Below the pieces are notes generated by a model. The model ran no database searches, was not told where the DNA came from, and saw only the letters and a list, made by a program, of their open reading frames with translations. Made by a program: the position numbers and the translations under genes. This document shows positions 8,913 through 17,995 of a DNA stretch of 64,000 nt, piece after piece (within the stretch, counting starts at the first letter, position 1; every line of letters begins with the position of its first letter). Location: positions 604,031-668,030 of the forward strand of contig CAJXOG010000001.1 of assembly GCA_913057775.1 (NCBI GenBank), read 5' to 3'. Source of the DNA: an uncultured Fodinibius sp. (lineage in GTDB: Bacteria; Bacteroidota; Rhodothermia; Balneolales; Balneolaceae).

Positions 8913-9296
8913 ATGAAAAAATCACTGACTCCACTTGGAGAAACAGAAATGGAAGTGCTCAATCACGTTTGGGATATGGGTGAAGCAACGGTAAAGCAAG
9001 TCCGTAAACGAATTTTAGAAGACCGGGAAGTAGCCTATACCACCATAATGACTGTTATGAAAAATCTGGCCGAAAAAGACTTGCTTAAATATCGTAAAGA
9101 TGGCGTAACGTACGTATACAGTCCTGCCCAAAAACCAGCGTCGGTCCGTTCAAATCTTATCAGTGATTTAATGAAAAAAGCGTTCAAGGGATCTCCCAAA
9201 GAGCTGGTGCAAGCTTTAGTGAACAGTGATGACTTGACGTCAAAGGACTTGAAAGAAATAAAATCTATGATTGATAACATGGAGGATGATCAATAA
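8913..9296 (+). CDS. BlaI/MecI/CopY-family transcriptional repressor
   Basis: This 127-residue protein has an N-terminal winged helix (LTPLGETEMEVLNHVWDMG, then VAYTTIMTVMKNLAEKDLL) and a C-terminal dimerisation segment. In this family the repressor is inactivated by proteolysis when the partner membrane metalloprotease senses a signal. The stop overlaps the start of the M56 gene (TAATG), a strong sign of coupling. A perfect dyad in its own promoter supports autorepression. No beta-lactamase gene is adjacent, so the inducing signal may be cell-envelope stress rather than a drug. Confidence 0.9.
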   Translation: MKKSLTPLGETEMEVLNHVWDMGEATVKQVRKRILEDREVAYTTIMTVMKNLAEKDLLKYRKDGVTYVYSPAQKPASVRSNLISDLMKKAFKGSPKELVQALVNSDDLTSKDLKEIKSMIDNMEDDQ

Positions 9297-10921
9297 TGGA
9301 ATTCGTTAACCTACTTCAATCGTTTGGCAATCAGATGATCGGAAATTTTTGGCTTCCGGTGGTAGTTTGGACCCTGGTCGCTACCCCCCTTGCGTTAGTT
9401 TTGCATAAATGGGAATCGCTCCAACCTATCTATCACTATCACAGCCGCACAGCTCTTCTCTTAGTGCTTCCGCTCGGAGTGCTCGGGGCTTACTTGGTGG
9501 ATTTTATCAGCAGTGCCACGCAGGCAACAGGTGAAGGCATGTTTATTGTGATTCAAAATCCAATAACGGTTTCCGGGGCTACTGCAGAACCCTCTGTCCT
9601 AAGTGGATTGAGCAATCCAAATTTTTGGATAGGTACTGGTAGCATAATTGCCGGATTAGTTGCAACAGCACTTGTCCTTAAACTTATTTTCGATTTTGTT
9701 CAACTTAAAAATATAGAGCAGGACTTAGAATTTTCTCTACTTACAAGTGAGAAAGACTTGATGGAAAATCTCCCATCCGCAAGTAAAAAGTACCGAAACA
9801 CATTAATTGCCTACTCTCAAAATACAAACATCCCATATACTTATGGATGGCTTTCCACAAAGATTGTTGTCCCTGCTGATTTAAAGGAGCAACCGTCTGC
9901 CCTTGCAATGGCCGTGCAGCATGAGCTAATCCACATTAAAAATCGTGATTTTCTCCTGAACAGTTTTCTTATAGTTATAAAATCCTTTTTCTGGTTTCAT
10001 CCACTTATCCATAACCTCTATACATCACGGGAAGAATACAGAGAAGTGATATGCGACAGCGAGGTTTTGGCCAACAAGGAATTTTCCCAAAAGAAATATG
10101 CCTCTCTCCTCTTTGAACTTGCGAAACGAGATAATCAACAAAAATTGGCTCTGAGTATGGCCGTTAATCCTTCTTCACTTAAAAAACGTATTCAAATTAT
10201 GTCTAACCAAAATAATCTCTCTATGAACTTTCGATCGAGTTTTCTAATTACCTTCTTCGCTGCGTCACTGTTAACACTCACCATCTCTTGCACTGATATG
10301 TCACAAGATGGCATTACCAACAGCGAAGTTGAAAAAACACAATCGCAGATGACATCAGCTGATGAAGATAAACTGCCACTCTTCATCATTAATGGGGAAG
10401 AATATACAGACAAGGATAAAGTAACTCGATTAAAGTCAAAATATATCAAGCATATCCAAGTGCTAAAAGAGCAAGAAGCAACTAATCTATATGGCAGTAA
10501 GGCAAAAAATGGCGCTCTTAAAATTACCTTGAATAATCCCGAAAAAGCTTTTTCAGACTTAAAAGATGAAGAAATGTTAGTTGTTCAAAAATCTGATAGT
10601 GAAGATTTTTACCATACCGTTGAAAATATGCCTGAACTTAAAGGAGGGCTTGCTTCGCTCCAACAAAAGATTAACTATCCTAAAAAAGCCCGCGAGGCTG
10701 GAGAACAAGGCCGAGTAGTGGTAAAGTTTATTGTAAACAAACAGGGAGTGGTTGAAGATCCGGAAGTTGTAAAAGGAGTAAGTGAATCCCTTGATCAAGA
10801 AGCTATAAGAGTAGTAAAGCAAGCCGAATTTGTACCCGGTAAACAAGATGGCAAGCCAGTAAAAGTACAATATTCCTTGCCCATCACCTATCAACTACCT
10901 GATAGCAAACAAGATTCATAA
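9296..10921 (+). CDS. M56 (BlaR1-like) membrane metallopeptidase with TonB-like C-terminus
   Basis: This 541-residue protein has several transmembrane segments (about 19-37, 52-72, 111-135 and 314-331) and a cytosolic M56 zinc protease loop with HELIH at 209-213 and a downstream glutamate in the REVICDSEV region. A periplasmic part follows, with a plug-like GEEYTDKD/NLYGSKAKNGALKITL segment. The C-terminal TonB/energy-transducer domain (about 455-535, NYPKKAREAGEQGRVVVKF) is at the end. It is the expected protease partner of the BlaI repressor it overlaps. The TonB domain replaces the penicillin sensor of true BlaR1, so the input is probably outer-membrane or envelope related. Confidence 0.9.
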   Translation: MEFVNLLQSFGNQMIGNFWLPVVVWTLVATPLALVLHKWESLQPIYHYHSRTALLLVLPLGVLGAYLVDFISSATQATGEGMFIVIQNPITVSGATAEPSVLSGLSNPNFWIGTGSIIAGLVATALVLKLIFDFVQLKNIEQDLEFSLLTSEKDLMENLPSASKKYRNTLIAYSQNTNIPYTYGWLSTKIVVPADLKEQPSALAMAVQHELIHIKNRDFLLNSFLIVIKSFFWFHPLIHNLYTSREEYREVICDSEVLANKEFSQKKYASLLFELAKRDNQQKLALSMAVNPSSLKKRIQIMSNQNNLSMNFRSSFLITFFAASLLTLTISCTDMSQDGITNSEVEKTQSQMTSADEDKLPLFIINGEEYTDKDKVTRLKSKYIKHIQVLKEQEATNLYGSKAKNGALKITLNNPEKAFSDLKDEEMLVVQKSDSEDFYHTVENMPELKGGLASLQQKINYPKKAREAGEQGRVVVKFIVNKQGVVEDPEVVKGVSESLDQEAIRVVKQAEFVPGKQDGKPVKVQYSLPITYQLPDSKQDS

Positions 10922-10968
10922 ATTTTCTGCTGTCTATATGTAAAAACTTACATAATTTCACTTTGCTT

Positions 10969-11004
10969 TAAAGCGGAGCTTCATAGGTTCCGCTTTTTTT
11001 ATTT
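10969..11004 (+). terminator. Rho-independent terminator after blaI-M56 operon
   Basis: AAAGCGGA pairs with TCCGCTTT across a short loop and is followed by a T-run. It sits 48 nt after the M56 stop codon and before the phosphatidylcholine synthase gene. Confidence 0.85.
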
Positions 11005-11052
11005 TATTAAGGGTGATTAAAAGAAGGATATCATTAACTACATAAACTGCTT

Positions 11053-11736
11053 GTGAAAAAAACAGCAGCGTACGGGGTCCATTTATTCACTGCTTTAGGT
11101 GCAGGACTTGGCTTATGGGCACTGATATTAACATATAACGGGTTTTACAAAGAAACGGTTTGGGTACTTGCCGTAGCTGCCATCATCGATTCTGTTGATG
11201 GAGCGTTGGCACGACTTACGCAAACTAAAGAACATGCACCGGCTATTGACGGTGCACTAATGGACAACATCGTTGATTTCCTCACGTGGACCATTGCTCC
11301 CCTACTCTGGATTTTTGCAACGATGAACATTCCCACTTGGACACTCGTAATTTGTGCCATAGCAAGCGTATTTGGATTTTCTAATACCAAAGCTAAAACA
11401 GATGATCACTTTTTTCTGGGCTTCCCATCCTACTGGAACATTGTCGTATTCTACATTTTTCTTCTTGAACTGCCCATTACTTTTGCTTCCGCAGTCTTAT
11501 TACTGTTTGCAATCGTAACATTTTTACCTGTTAAATTTGTTTATCCATCCCGCACTGAATATTTGCGTCCATTTACATTAATCCTCGGCGGAGTCTTTAC
11601 GCTCCAGCTTATTGCATTGCTATATTATTTTGATCAATCCCCGCCATGGTTAATTTACAGTTCCTTTCTGTTTCCATTCTACTATTTTGGACTTTCCTTT
11701 TTTGTAAATATCAAATCACCCGAAACATCTCGCTAA
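11053..11736 (+). CDS. pcs: Phosphatidylcholine synthase-like CDP-alcohol phosphatidyltransferase
   Basis: This 227-residue integral membrane enzyme has about seven hydrophobic helices. The CDP-alcohol phosphatidyltransferase motif is seen as DSVDGALAR, then PAIDGALMDNIVD, giving the aspartate pattern DxxDGxxAR...DGxxxDxxxD. The overall sequence, including the FFLGFPSYWNIVVFY segment, resembles Pcs, which joins CDP-diacylglycerol and choline to make phosphatidylcholine. Start GTG 11053 is the only good start before an upstream in-frame stop at 11035; its ribosome binding site is not obvious. If Pcs is right, the cell can use external choline. Another alcohol acceptor is possible. Confidence 0.78.
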   Translation: MKKTAAYGVHLFTALGAGLGLWALILTYNGFYKETVWVLAVAAIIDSVDGALARLTQTKEHAPAIDGALMDNIVDFLTWTIAPLLWIFATMNIPTWTLVICAIASVFGFSNTKAKTDDHFFLGFPSYWNIVVFYIFLLELPITFASAVLLLFAIVTFLPVKFVYPSRTEYLRPFTLILGGVFTLQLIALLYYFDQSPPWLIYSSFLFPFYYFGLSFFVNIKSPETSR

Positions 11737-11789
11737 CTCTATCGTATTATCCCAACAAAGATAAACGAAACCATTAACTGATATTGCTT

Positions 11790-11972
11790 ATGGGAGCTCG
11801 ATTAAAAAAATCTCGCACTGATAAAATGATCACCGGTGTCTGCGGTGGCATTGCTGAATACCTGGGATGGGATCCCACGATCGTGAGAATTATTTTTGTG
11901 ATTACCACTTTCCTTGGATGGGGTAGCCCTGTTCTCCTTTATTTCATTCTTGCTTTGGTCATGCCAGAATAA
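11790..11972 (+). CDS. PspC-domain small membrane protein
   Basis: This 60-residue protein is one PspC domain. A basic N-terminus with the motif MITGVCGGIAEYLGWDPTIV is followed by a hydrophobic helix (about 29-55). PspC proteins sit in the inner membrane and act in phage-shock or envelope-stress responses; stand-alone forms are common and poorly understood. ATG 11790 is preferred over a TTG two codons upstream. It lies 53 nt after pcs. Confidence 0.85.
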   Translation: MGARLKKSRTDKMITGVCGGIAEYLGWDPTIVRIIFVITTFLGWGSPVLLYFILALVMPE

Positions 11973-12059
11973 CTCTCCTCAAGCGGTGGAATCAGTTTTG
12001 AAATTATTGCCCTATTTCATAACTATGGATAGTTATTCACTTTAACGAAGAATCCAGTT

Positions 12060-12911
12060 ATGAGAATAGGCATCGTTGGCCCTGCCGACCGAGCAGTTGC
12101 ATGGGAAAAACATTTGCGTCCCCATCGCACTGTCTCAGAAGTAGTTATAGCCGGTAAACTATCTGAGATTGGTGATGTTGATGCGTGCCTATTGATGGAT
12201 GAGCACTCTGAAAACCTGGATCGCTTACTTACAGCAGTAAAGGCTGGATATCATACGTTTTTGGTTGCTCCTATCCCCACTCATACCAAGCAGGTTGAAA
12301 AAATTTACCATGCCGCAGAGGAATCAAATGTTCTTGTACAATTTTCACACTGGCCCACCCTTGCTCCTGCTTCAAAATGGATGGCAAAAAAAATCGGAAA
12401 ACCTTCATTTCTGCAAATTAATCGTGAGCTAAATTATTCAGAATTTGTAGAGTCAAATCATCCTTTCGAGTATTATTGGATTGATGAGCTCGCATTTTGC
12501 CTACGCTGGATAAACGGATCAGTCCATCACATTGATTTAAAAACAGTTGAGCTTTCAGAAAATCATTTGTACGCACTACATATGATGTTACGCTTTGAGA
12601 GTGGGGCAACGGCAAATATATTTGTCAACGTAACAGCAACCCGTTCTCGTCATCATCGGCTGGCTGCAAACAATCATTTTATTTTGGACTGTGATGTAAT
12701 AGAACAATCTGTTCGGTTAGGGGAAGAGAATGGAGATGGGCACTTATTTTTCAACAGCAAATCTTTCGATGCCAGTAAAGCGGCTGAATTAGCGTCATTA
12801 AGCTTTCTGAAATCTATCCAACTTAATCGGGAAACAATTTATAATGCCTACCATCTGTGGGAGTTAAATAAAACGATCGATAAGATTAAAAAGAGACTGA
12901 CCCGTGTTTAA
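12060..12911 (+). CDS. Gfo/Idh/MocA-like Rossmann protein
   Basis: This 283-residue protein starts with a Rossmann segment (MRIGIVGPADRAVAWEKHL). It has the family layout of an N-terminal nucleotide-binding half (PIPTHTKQVEKIYHAAEESN) and a C-terminal half with a long beta-sheet region (LMLRFESGATANIFVN-like). The usual catalytic lysine motif EKP is replaced by VAPIPTH, so it may be non-catalytic or a binding protein. Its last bases overlap the convergent SDR gene by 4 nt. The substrate is unknown. Confidence 0.6.
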   Translation: MRIGIVGPADRAVAWEKHLRPHRTVSEVVIAGKLSEIGDVDACLLMDEHSENLDRLLTAVKAGYHTFLVAPIPTHTKQVEKIYHAAEESNVLVQFSHWPTLAPASKWMAKKIGKPSFLQINRELNYSEFVESNHPFEYYWIDELAFCLRWINGSVHHIDLKTVELSENHLYALHMMLRFESGATANIFVNVTATRSRHHRLAANNHFILDCDVIEQSVRLGEENGDGHLFFNSKSFDASKAAELASLSFLKSIQLNRETIYNAYHLWELNKTIDKIKKRLTRV

Positions 12912-13768
12912 TCTCCTTTTTTGTGCATCATCTTAAAGAACCCTTTCAGCTCTTCGCGAGAACCCAACTTATCAATAAAGTTAAACTGTCCGGCAGAAAG
13001 ACGTTCGCCGCCGTCAATAACCACGCATTCTCCAGTTATATACGGCGCCATATCCGACATCAATAACGTAGCAAGATTCGCCAGTTCTTCTTTATCTCCA
13101 TACCGTCCGGCAGGAATTTTAGAAAGGAATTTCTTTTCTGCACTTTCATCGGGTACCAATCGCTCCCAAGCGCCTTTGGTAGGAAATGGTCCCGGTGCTA
13201 TGGCATTTAAACGGATGTCATATGTTGCCCATTCATAGGCCAGTGACCGCGTCATAGCCAGTACCCCCGCTTTACCACATGCGGATGGCAGCACAAATGC
13301 CGATCCGGTATCCTCGGAATACGTCGTTACCATATTCAGAATGTTCCCCTTTTTCTTCTCATCAATCAGATAGTTGCCAAATACATGCGTGCAGTTAAAT
13401 GAGCCGTGCAAAACGATATCGACCACGGCTTTAAATCCACCGGGACTCAAATCTTCGGAGGCCGACAAAAAGTTGCCGGCTGCATTGTTCACAAGTCCAG
13501 TCATCCCTCCAAAATCGGATACAATTTCTCCGATCATCTCTTTGATACGATCGTAATCGCGAACATCAGCCACATAATATTTTACCGAACTGTCATTGGC
13601 AGCTTTCTCAATTTCATTGACGGCCTTTTGGAGCTTTTCTTCGGTCCGTCCACAAATAGCAATATTGCTGCCCAATGACGAAAACTTTTTCGCCATGGCC
13701 AATCCCAATCCACTGCCACCGCCTGTAATTAAAATCGTTTGATCCGCTAGCGTATCAGAAGTAAACAT
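12908..13768 (-). CDS. 2,4-dienoyl-CoA reductase, DECR1-type SDR
   Basis: This 286-residue NADPH-dependent short-chain dehydrogenase has the cofactor motif TGGGSGLG and the NNAAGNF active-site loop. It lacks the usual YxxxK pair; the region reads VTTYSEDTGSAFVLPSACGKAG. Mitochondrial DECR1 has this same arrangement, with the tyrosine about 15 residues before the lysine, so the enzyme should reduce 2,4-dienoyl-CoA during unsaturated fatty acid oxidation. ATG 13768 is chosen because AAGGA lies upstream at good spacing; earlier in-frame starts lack one. It is the last gene of the beta-oxidation run. Confidence 0.87.
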   Translation of the reverse strand: MFTSDTLADQTILITGGGSGLGLAMAKKFSSLGSNIAICGRTEEKLQKAVNEIEKAANDSSVKYYVADVRDYDRIKEMIGEIVSDFGGMTGLVNNAAGNFLSASEDLSPGGFKAVVDIVLHGSFNCTHVFGNYLIDEKKKGNILNMVTTYSEDTGSAFVLPSACGKAGVLAMTRSLAYEWATYDIRLNAIAPGPFPTKGAWERLVPDESAEKKFLSKIPAGRYGDKEELANLATLLMSDMAPYITGECVVIDGGERLSAGQFNFIDKLGSREELKGFFKMMHKKGD

Positions 13769-13879
13769 ATATTTGTCCTTATAATTGAACGCATATGACA
13801 CCGATAAAACGGATAAATACAGATTATTTACAACCTGCGGACATTCGCTCAATCAGTGTACTCAGCGTTCTATTTCAAT

Positions 13880-15067
13880 TTAATTAAGATTCTCGAAAAT
13901 ACCGGCGGCGCCCATACCTCCGCCTACGCACATAGTTACCATCCCGAACTGTTTATCCAGTCGTTTCAAATCGTGTAAAATCTGTGTCGTCAGCTTCGCA
14001 CCGGTACAGCCGAGCGGATGTCCCATTGCAATAGCCCCACCGTTTATATTGACGATATCTTCGTCCAGCCCAAGCTCGCGAATTACTGCCAGGGATTGAG
14101 CCGCAAAAGCCTCATTTAATTCTATCAAATCGATATTCCCTAAATCAAATCCGGTTTGCTTAAGGACTTTTGGCACCGCCTCGACCGGCCCAATGCCCAT
14201 AATTTCGGGCGGAACTCCTGCTACAGAAAAACCATGATATTTAGCAATAGGCTCAAGACCTAATTCATCAGCTTTTTCGCGACTCATCACAATAACTGCA
14301 GCCGCAGCATCATTCATCTGAGATGAATTTCCGGCCGTCACAGATCCACCCTGCTTAAAGGCAGGGTTCAATTTCGCTAATATTTCCTTAGAAGTATCGC
14401 GCCGTGGGCCTTCATCAATGTCTAAAATAAACTCGGTTTCTTTTACTTCGCCATCAGCCGTCACCTTCTTCTCTTTAACTTCTATAGGCACAATCTGATC
14501 ATCAAAATAGCCTTCATCCCAAGCCTTTAGCGCCCGCTGGTGACTACGATAGGCAAAAGCATCCTGATCTTCGCGGCTTACGTCATATTTGTCGGCTACA
14601 TTTTCGGCCGTTAATCCCATGTTAATATAAATTTCGGGATAATTATCCACTAAGTCGGGATTCAAACGCGAAACATATCCGCCCATCGGCACCAGCGACA
14701 TGGACTCTACGCCCCCGGCAATAATCACATCGGCACCGCCCACCATAATACGTTCGGCAGCCTGGGCGATGGTCTGTAACCCCGATGAGCAGAATCGATT
14801 CATCGTGGCAGCGGGAACAGAAGGTGGTAATCCGCCCAGCGCAGCGCATTGACGCGCGATATTCAATCCCTGTGCCGCTTCGGGAAAAGCACAGCCCATA
14901 ATCACATCATCAACCTGTTCGGGCTGAAGATTCGGAGCCCGCTCCAAGAGGTTTTTAATCACTTCTCCACCCAGTGTATCCGGTGAAGTAAAACGAAGTG
15001 ATCCCTTATTTGCTTTTCCGGTTGGTGTTCGCGCAGCAGCAACAATCACAGCATCTTTAGTAGTCAT
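13880..15067 (-). CDS. fadA: Acetyl-CoA C-acyltransferase (thiolase)
   Basis: This 395-residue thiolase catalyses the CoA-dependent cleavage of 3-ketoacyl-CoA in beta-oxidation. The nucleophile is C93 (NRFCSSGLQ), the catalytic histidine lies in [10 protein letters not shown] and the second cysteine in [11 protein letters not shown]. The length fits the degradative FadA/FadI type. In transcription order it follows the four-helix-bundle gene and the FadN-type enzyme. Its start is close to a GTAGAAAG repeat arm. Confidence 0.93.
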   Translation of the reverse strand: MTTKDAVIVAAARTPTGKANKGSLRFTSPDTLGGEVIKNLLERAPNLQPEQVDDVIMGCAFPEAAQGLNIARQCAALGGLPPSVPAATMNRFCSSGLQTIAQAAERIMVGGADVIIAGGVESMSLVPMGGYVSRLNPDLVDNYPEIYINMGLTAENVADKYDVSREDQDAFAYRSHQRALKAWDEGYFDDQIVPIEVKEKKVTADGEVKETEFILDIDEGPRRDTSKEILAKLNPAFKQGGSVTAGNSSQMNDAAAAVIVMSREKADELGLEPIAKYHGFSVAGVPPEIMGIGPVEAVPKVLKQTGFDLGNIDLIELNEAFAAQSLAVIRELGLDEDIVNINGGAIAMGHPLGCTGAKLTTQILHDLKRLDKQFGMVTMCVGGGMGAAGIFENLN

Positions 15068-15083
15068 ATGTTGAATGTATTAA

Positions 15084-15541
15084 GTAGAAAGTTAAAGAGT
15101 CTATTGCGTCAAACTCTGCCTTAAAGCATAAATCATTTTTTGGATTTCAATAAGTCTCTTTCTGAATTCATTATATTTTTCTTCATCCAAAAACTCTAAG
15201 TTTTTTGAAATTTTAAGCTGTGTTTCCAATTCGTAACAAGAACCAGTTGAAATATTTAGAAAATGCTTGAATTCCTTTTTAGATTCTCGACCCGCACCTT
15301 CAGCAATGTTTGAACTAATAGAAACGGCACTTCGTCTTATCTGGCTTGTTAAACCATATTGCTCTGTTTTAGGAAAATTTTCTGTTTTATCATAAATATT
15401 AGTTGCCAATTCAACAGCTTTATCCCATACATCTAAATCCCGAAAATTATTCATAGTAACAGTCTTTTTTAAAATTATTACCTATAAGTAAGACTGCTCT
15501 ATATGAACTAACTTACAAACTTTATACTTTCGACTTTCTAC
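15084..15541. repeat. Inverted-repeat arms bracketing a four-helix-bundle gene
   Basis: GTAGAAAGTTAAAG (15084-15097) and CTTTCGACTTTCTAC (15527-15541) are imperfect inverted copies, with a 9-bp perfect outer part and one indel inside. They bracket the minus-strand four-helix-bundle gene at 15101-15454. This resembles an inserted unit, and a second such gene at 51603 also has flanking inverted repeats. Confidence 0.5.
15101..15454 (-). CDS. Four-helix-bundle protein (23S rRNA intervening-sequence type)
   Basis: This 117-residue all-alpha protein starts NNFRDLDVWDKAVELATNIY and has the family core YGLTSQIRRSAVSISSNIAEG. The family is best known from open reading frames in intervening sequences of 23S rRNA, but free-standing copies are common in Bacteroidota; its function is unknown. 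Here it splits a beta-oxidation operon between the FadN-type gene and thiolase and has inverted repeats on both sides. A second, divergent copy is at 51603. Confidence 0.9.
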   Translation of the reverse strand: MNNFRDLDVWDKAVELATNIYDKTENFPKTEQYGLTSQIRRSAVSISSNIAEGAGRESKKEFKHFLNISTGSCYELETQLKISKNLEFLDEEKYNEFRKRLIEIQKMIYALRQSLTQ

Positions 15542-15547
15542 GAATAA

Positions 15548-17920
15548 CTAGTTTCTAAGCGGTTTGCCCTTCTTGAGCATATGCTCGATTCGGGCTTGAG
15601 TTCGTTCATCTTCAAGTAGCTCCATAAAGGCTTCGCGTTCGAGTTTCAATATGTAATCTTCTGGCACTTCCTGTGGCTCACTCAAATCGCCACCGCTCAT
15701 CACATAGGAAACTTTTTCGGCCACTACTTTGTCATAGTCGGTAATAAAATTAGCCTCGTGCATGATATGAAGCATCATTTTTAGCGAACTCAACGCCTCA
15801 TTTCCAAGCACTTTTATCATTGGTTTTTCGGGCGGATAGTACCCGGCGTCAGCCATCCGGCGGGCTTCGGCTTTGGCATTGGCAATCAGCAGATCCCGGT
15901 TCATAATGATGGAATCCGAATCGCGCAAATAGCCATACTCCCTGGCTTTGGGCACGCCGTCTGAAACTTTAGCCATACCAATCGTTTTAAACTTCTCTTT
16001 AATATTCGGCATTGGATCAGTCTGCTCATCATCTAAAAGCTGTTGCATCGTTCGATAAAGCATCTCTTTTGTCCCACCACCGGCCGGCAGCAATCCAACA
16101 CCCACCTCTACTAATCCGGCATACAATTCATAGTGTGCCACGACTTTATCTGCATGCAGAATAAACTCAACGCCACCACCCAGCGAACGACCAAATGGAG
16201 CTACAATCACGGGAAACGGCTGATATCGCAATCCAACAACCACATCCTGGAAATTTTTAGCTGCCATCCGGACACGCTCTTTGTCCCCTTTCTGCCAAGC
16301 TCCCATCGCTTCCATCAGGTTTGCACCATAAGTAAAATTATCACCGTCGTGACTAATAACCAGAGCGTCAAACTTGTTTTTCACAATTTTGCAGGCCTTA
16401 TCCAGCGACTCGATAAGCTCAAATCCGAGCGTGTATTTTCGGGTTCGGAACTCAAAAAGAGCAATGCCATCACCCATGTCATACAGTCCGGCGCTATCGT
16501 TGACAAACACTTCGTTATGATCAGCTCTAAGATTTGCAACCTGGATTGCTCCTTTTGCCGGTGGACTCAATGGTTCAACTTCTCCTGTTGCCAGATTATG
16601 AACCGTGCCTTTCTTTTTGTCATAAAATCGCTCGCGGCCAGTTTCCAACATATTTAGGACCGATTCCGGTACATTCAGCCCCTCATCTTGCATACGCTTG
16701 ACTGATTCTTTAACACCGATGGCATCCCAGCGCTCAAACGGTCCCAACTCCCAGTTAAAGCCCCATTTCATCGCCCGATCTATAGATTCTACGGATTCGG
16801 TGATCTCAGGAATACGATTGGCGGCATACAGTAGTAAATCACAGTGCACTTGCCACAAAAAATGCCCCACTTCCGTATCTCGGTTGACCAAAAACTTGAG
16901 CCGTTCTTCGGACGTATCAAATTTCTTTTTGGCCTCGGTAGCACTTTCAAACTCGGGATCGATCTGCGACTCGTATTCGCCCGTTTCAGGATTAATAACT
17001 TTGTACTCCTTTCCGGAATCTGTACGTACCTTCTTATAAAAACCTTCTCCGGCTTTATTACCGTGCTTACCCTCTTCCACCATTTGTTCAAAAACATCAG
17101 GCAGATCAAATACTTCTCGTCGTTCGTCAGCCGGAATAGCAGGATACAAATTCGTTGCTACGTGATGAATCACATCCAAACCAGACATATCAGCCGTGCG
17201 AAACGTTGCCGCTTTGGAATAACCAGTGAGCGTCCCAAGCAAATAGTCGATCTCTTCCGCCCGAAAATTTCCATTAAAAAAGTGCGGCATAATACTGGCC
17301 ATCGAGAAAATACCGATACGATTGGCAATAAAGTTAGGCGTATCTTTGCACTGCACCACACCCTTGCCCAGATCCCGTTCACAGAATCGTGACATATACT
17401 CAACCACGTCGTCTGCAGTTGATTCGGTAGGAATAACCTCAAGCAACTTCATATAGCGCGGCGGATTGAAAAAATGCGTGCCCAGAAAGTGTGCTTTTAA
17501 TTCATCTGAACAGTCCTCACTGATTTCCCCAATGGGGAGCCCAGAAGTATTAGAGCTTACAATAGTATCTTCACTTCTTATATCATCAATCTTGGCCATC
17601 ATATCCTTTTTGATATCCATCTTTTCGATGATGGCCTCACATACCCAATCAACTTCTTTTATAATGTCCAGATCATCGGTAAAGTTGCCTGGCTTAATTC
17701 GGTCAGCATATTCCGGTAATCCCAGCGGAGAGGGATTCATCTTTTTGAGCTTATCAATATTATCCAGCACCTGCTGATTAGGATGATCGCTCTCCTCGTC
17801 TTTAAGATCAAGCAGCCAAACCTCCAGACCGGAGTTCACACAGTGCGCAGCAATTTGACTACCCATTGTTCCCGACCCAAGTACCGCTACCTTCTGAATA
17901 TCGTATTTGCTTGTGGACAT
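15548..17920 (-). CDS. fadN: FadN-type 3-hydroxyacyl-CoA dehydrogenase / enoyl-CoA hydratase
   Basis: This 790-residue bifunctional enzyme performs hydration and NAD-linked oxidation in the beta-oxidation cycle. The dehydrogenase half comes first: the Rossmann motif VLGSGTMGSQIAAH is at about 12-25, THFFNPPRYMKLLE follows, then C-terminal 3HCDH domains. The crotonase half is at the C-terminus (about 470-700, APFGRSLGGGVEFILHADKV and LPAGGGTKEM). This order is the Bacillus FadN arrangement, opposite to E. coli FadB. It is the second gene of the operon, 75 nt after the acyl-CoA synthetase. Confidence 0.93.
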   Translation of the reverse strand: MSTSKYDIQKVAVLGSGTMGSQIAAHCVNSGLEVWLLDLKDEESDHPNQQVLDNIDKLKKMNPSPLGLPEYADRIKPGNFTDDLDIIKEVDWVCEAIIEKMDIKKDMMAKIDDIRSEDTIVSSNTSGLPIGEISEDCSDELKAHFLGTHFFNPPRYMKLLEVIPTESTADDVVEYMSRFCERDLGKGVVQCKDTPNFIANRIGIFSMASIMPHFFNGNFRAEEIDYLLGTLTGYSKAATFRTADMSGLDVIHHVATNLYPAIPADERREVFDLPDVFEQMVEEGKHGNKAGEGFYKKVRTDSGKEYKVINPETGEYESQIDPEFESATEAKKKFDTSEERLKFLVNRDTEVGHFLWQVHCDLLLYAANRIPEITESVESIDRAMKWGFNWELGPFERWDAIGVKESVKRMQDEGLNVPESVLNMLETGRERFYDKKKGTVHNLATGEVEPLSPPAKGAIQVANLRADHNEVFVNDSAGLYDMGDGIALFEFRTRKYTLGFELIESLDKACKIVKNKFDALVISHDGDNFTYGANLMEAMGAWQKGDKERVRMAAKNFQDVVVGLRYQPFPVIVAPFGRSLGGGVEFILHADKVVAHYELYAGLVEVGVGLLPAGGGTKEMLYRTMQQLLDDEQTDPMPNIKEKFKTIGMAKVSDGVPKAREYGYLRDSDSIIMNRDLLIANAKAEARRMADAGYYPPEKPMIKVLGNEALSSLKMMLHIMHEANFITDYDKVVAEKVSYVMSGGDLSEPQEVPEDYILKLEREAFMELLEDERTQARIEHMLKKGKPLRN

Positions 17921-17995
17921 AAATAATTATCGTATAATTTTTCTGTTACTAATCATAAGTTGATTACGTAAAATCGCCGAGATATAAAAAAACAT

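Noticed and set aside
13769-13852. N-terminal extension of the DECR1-type reductase
   Set aside because: AAGGA lies just before ATG 13768, and the extra 28 residues have no SDR-like content.
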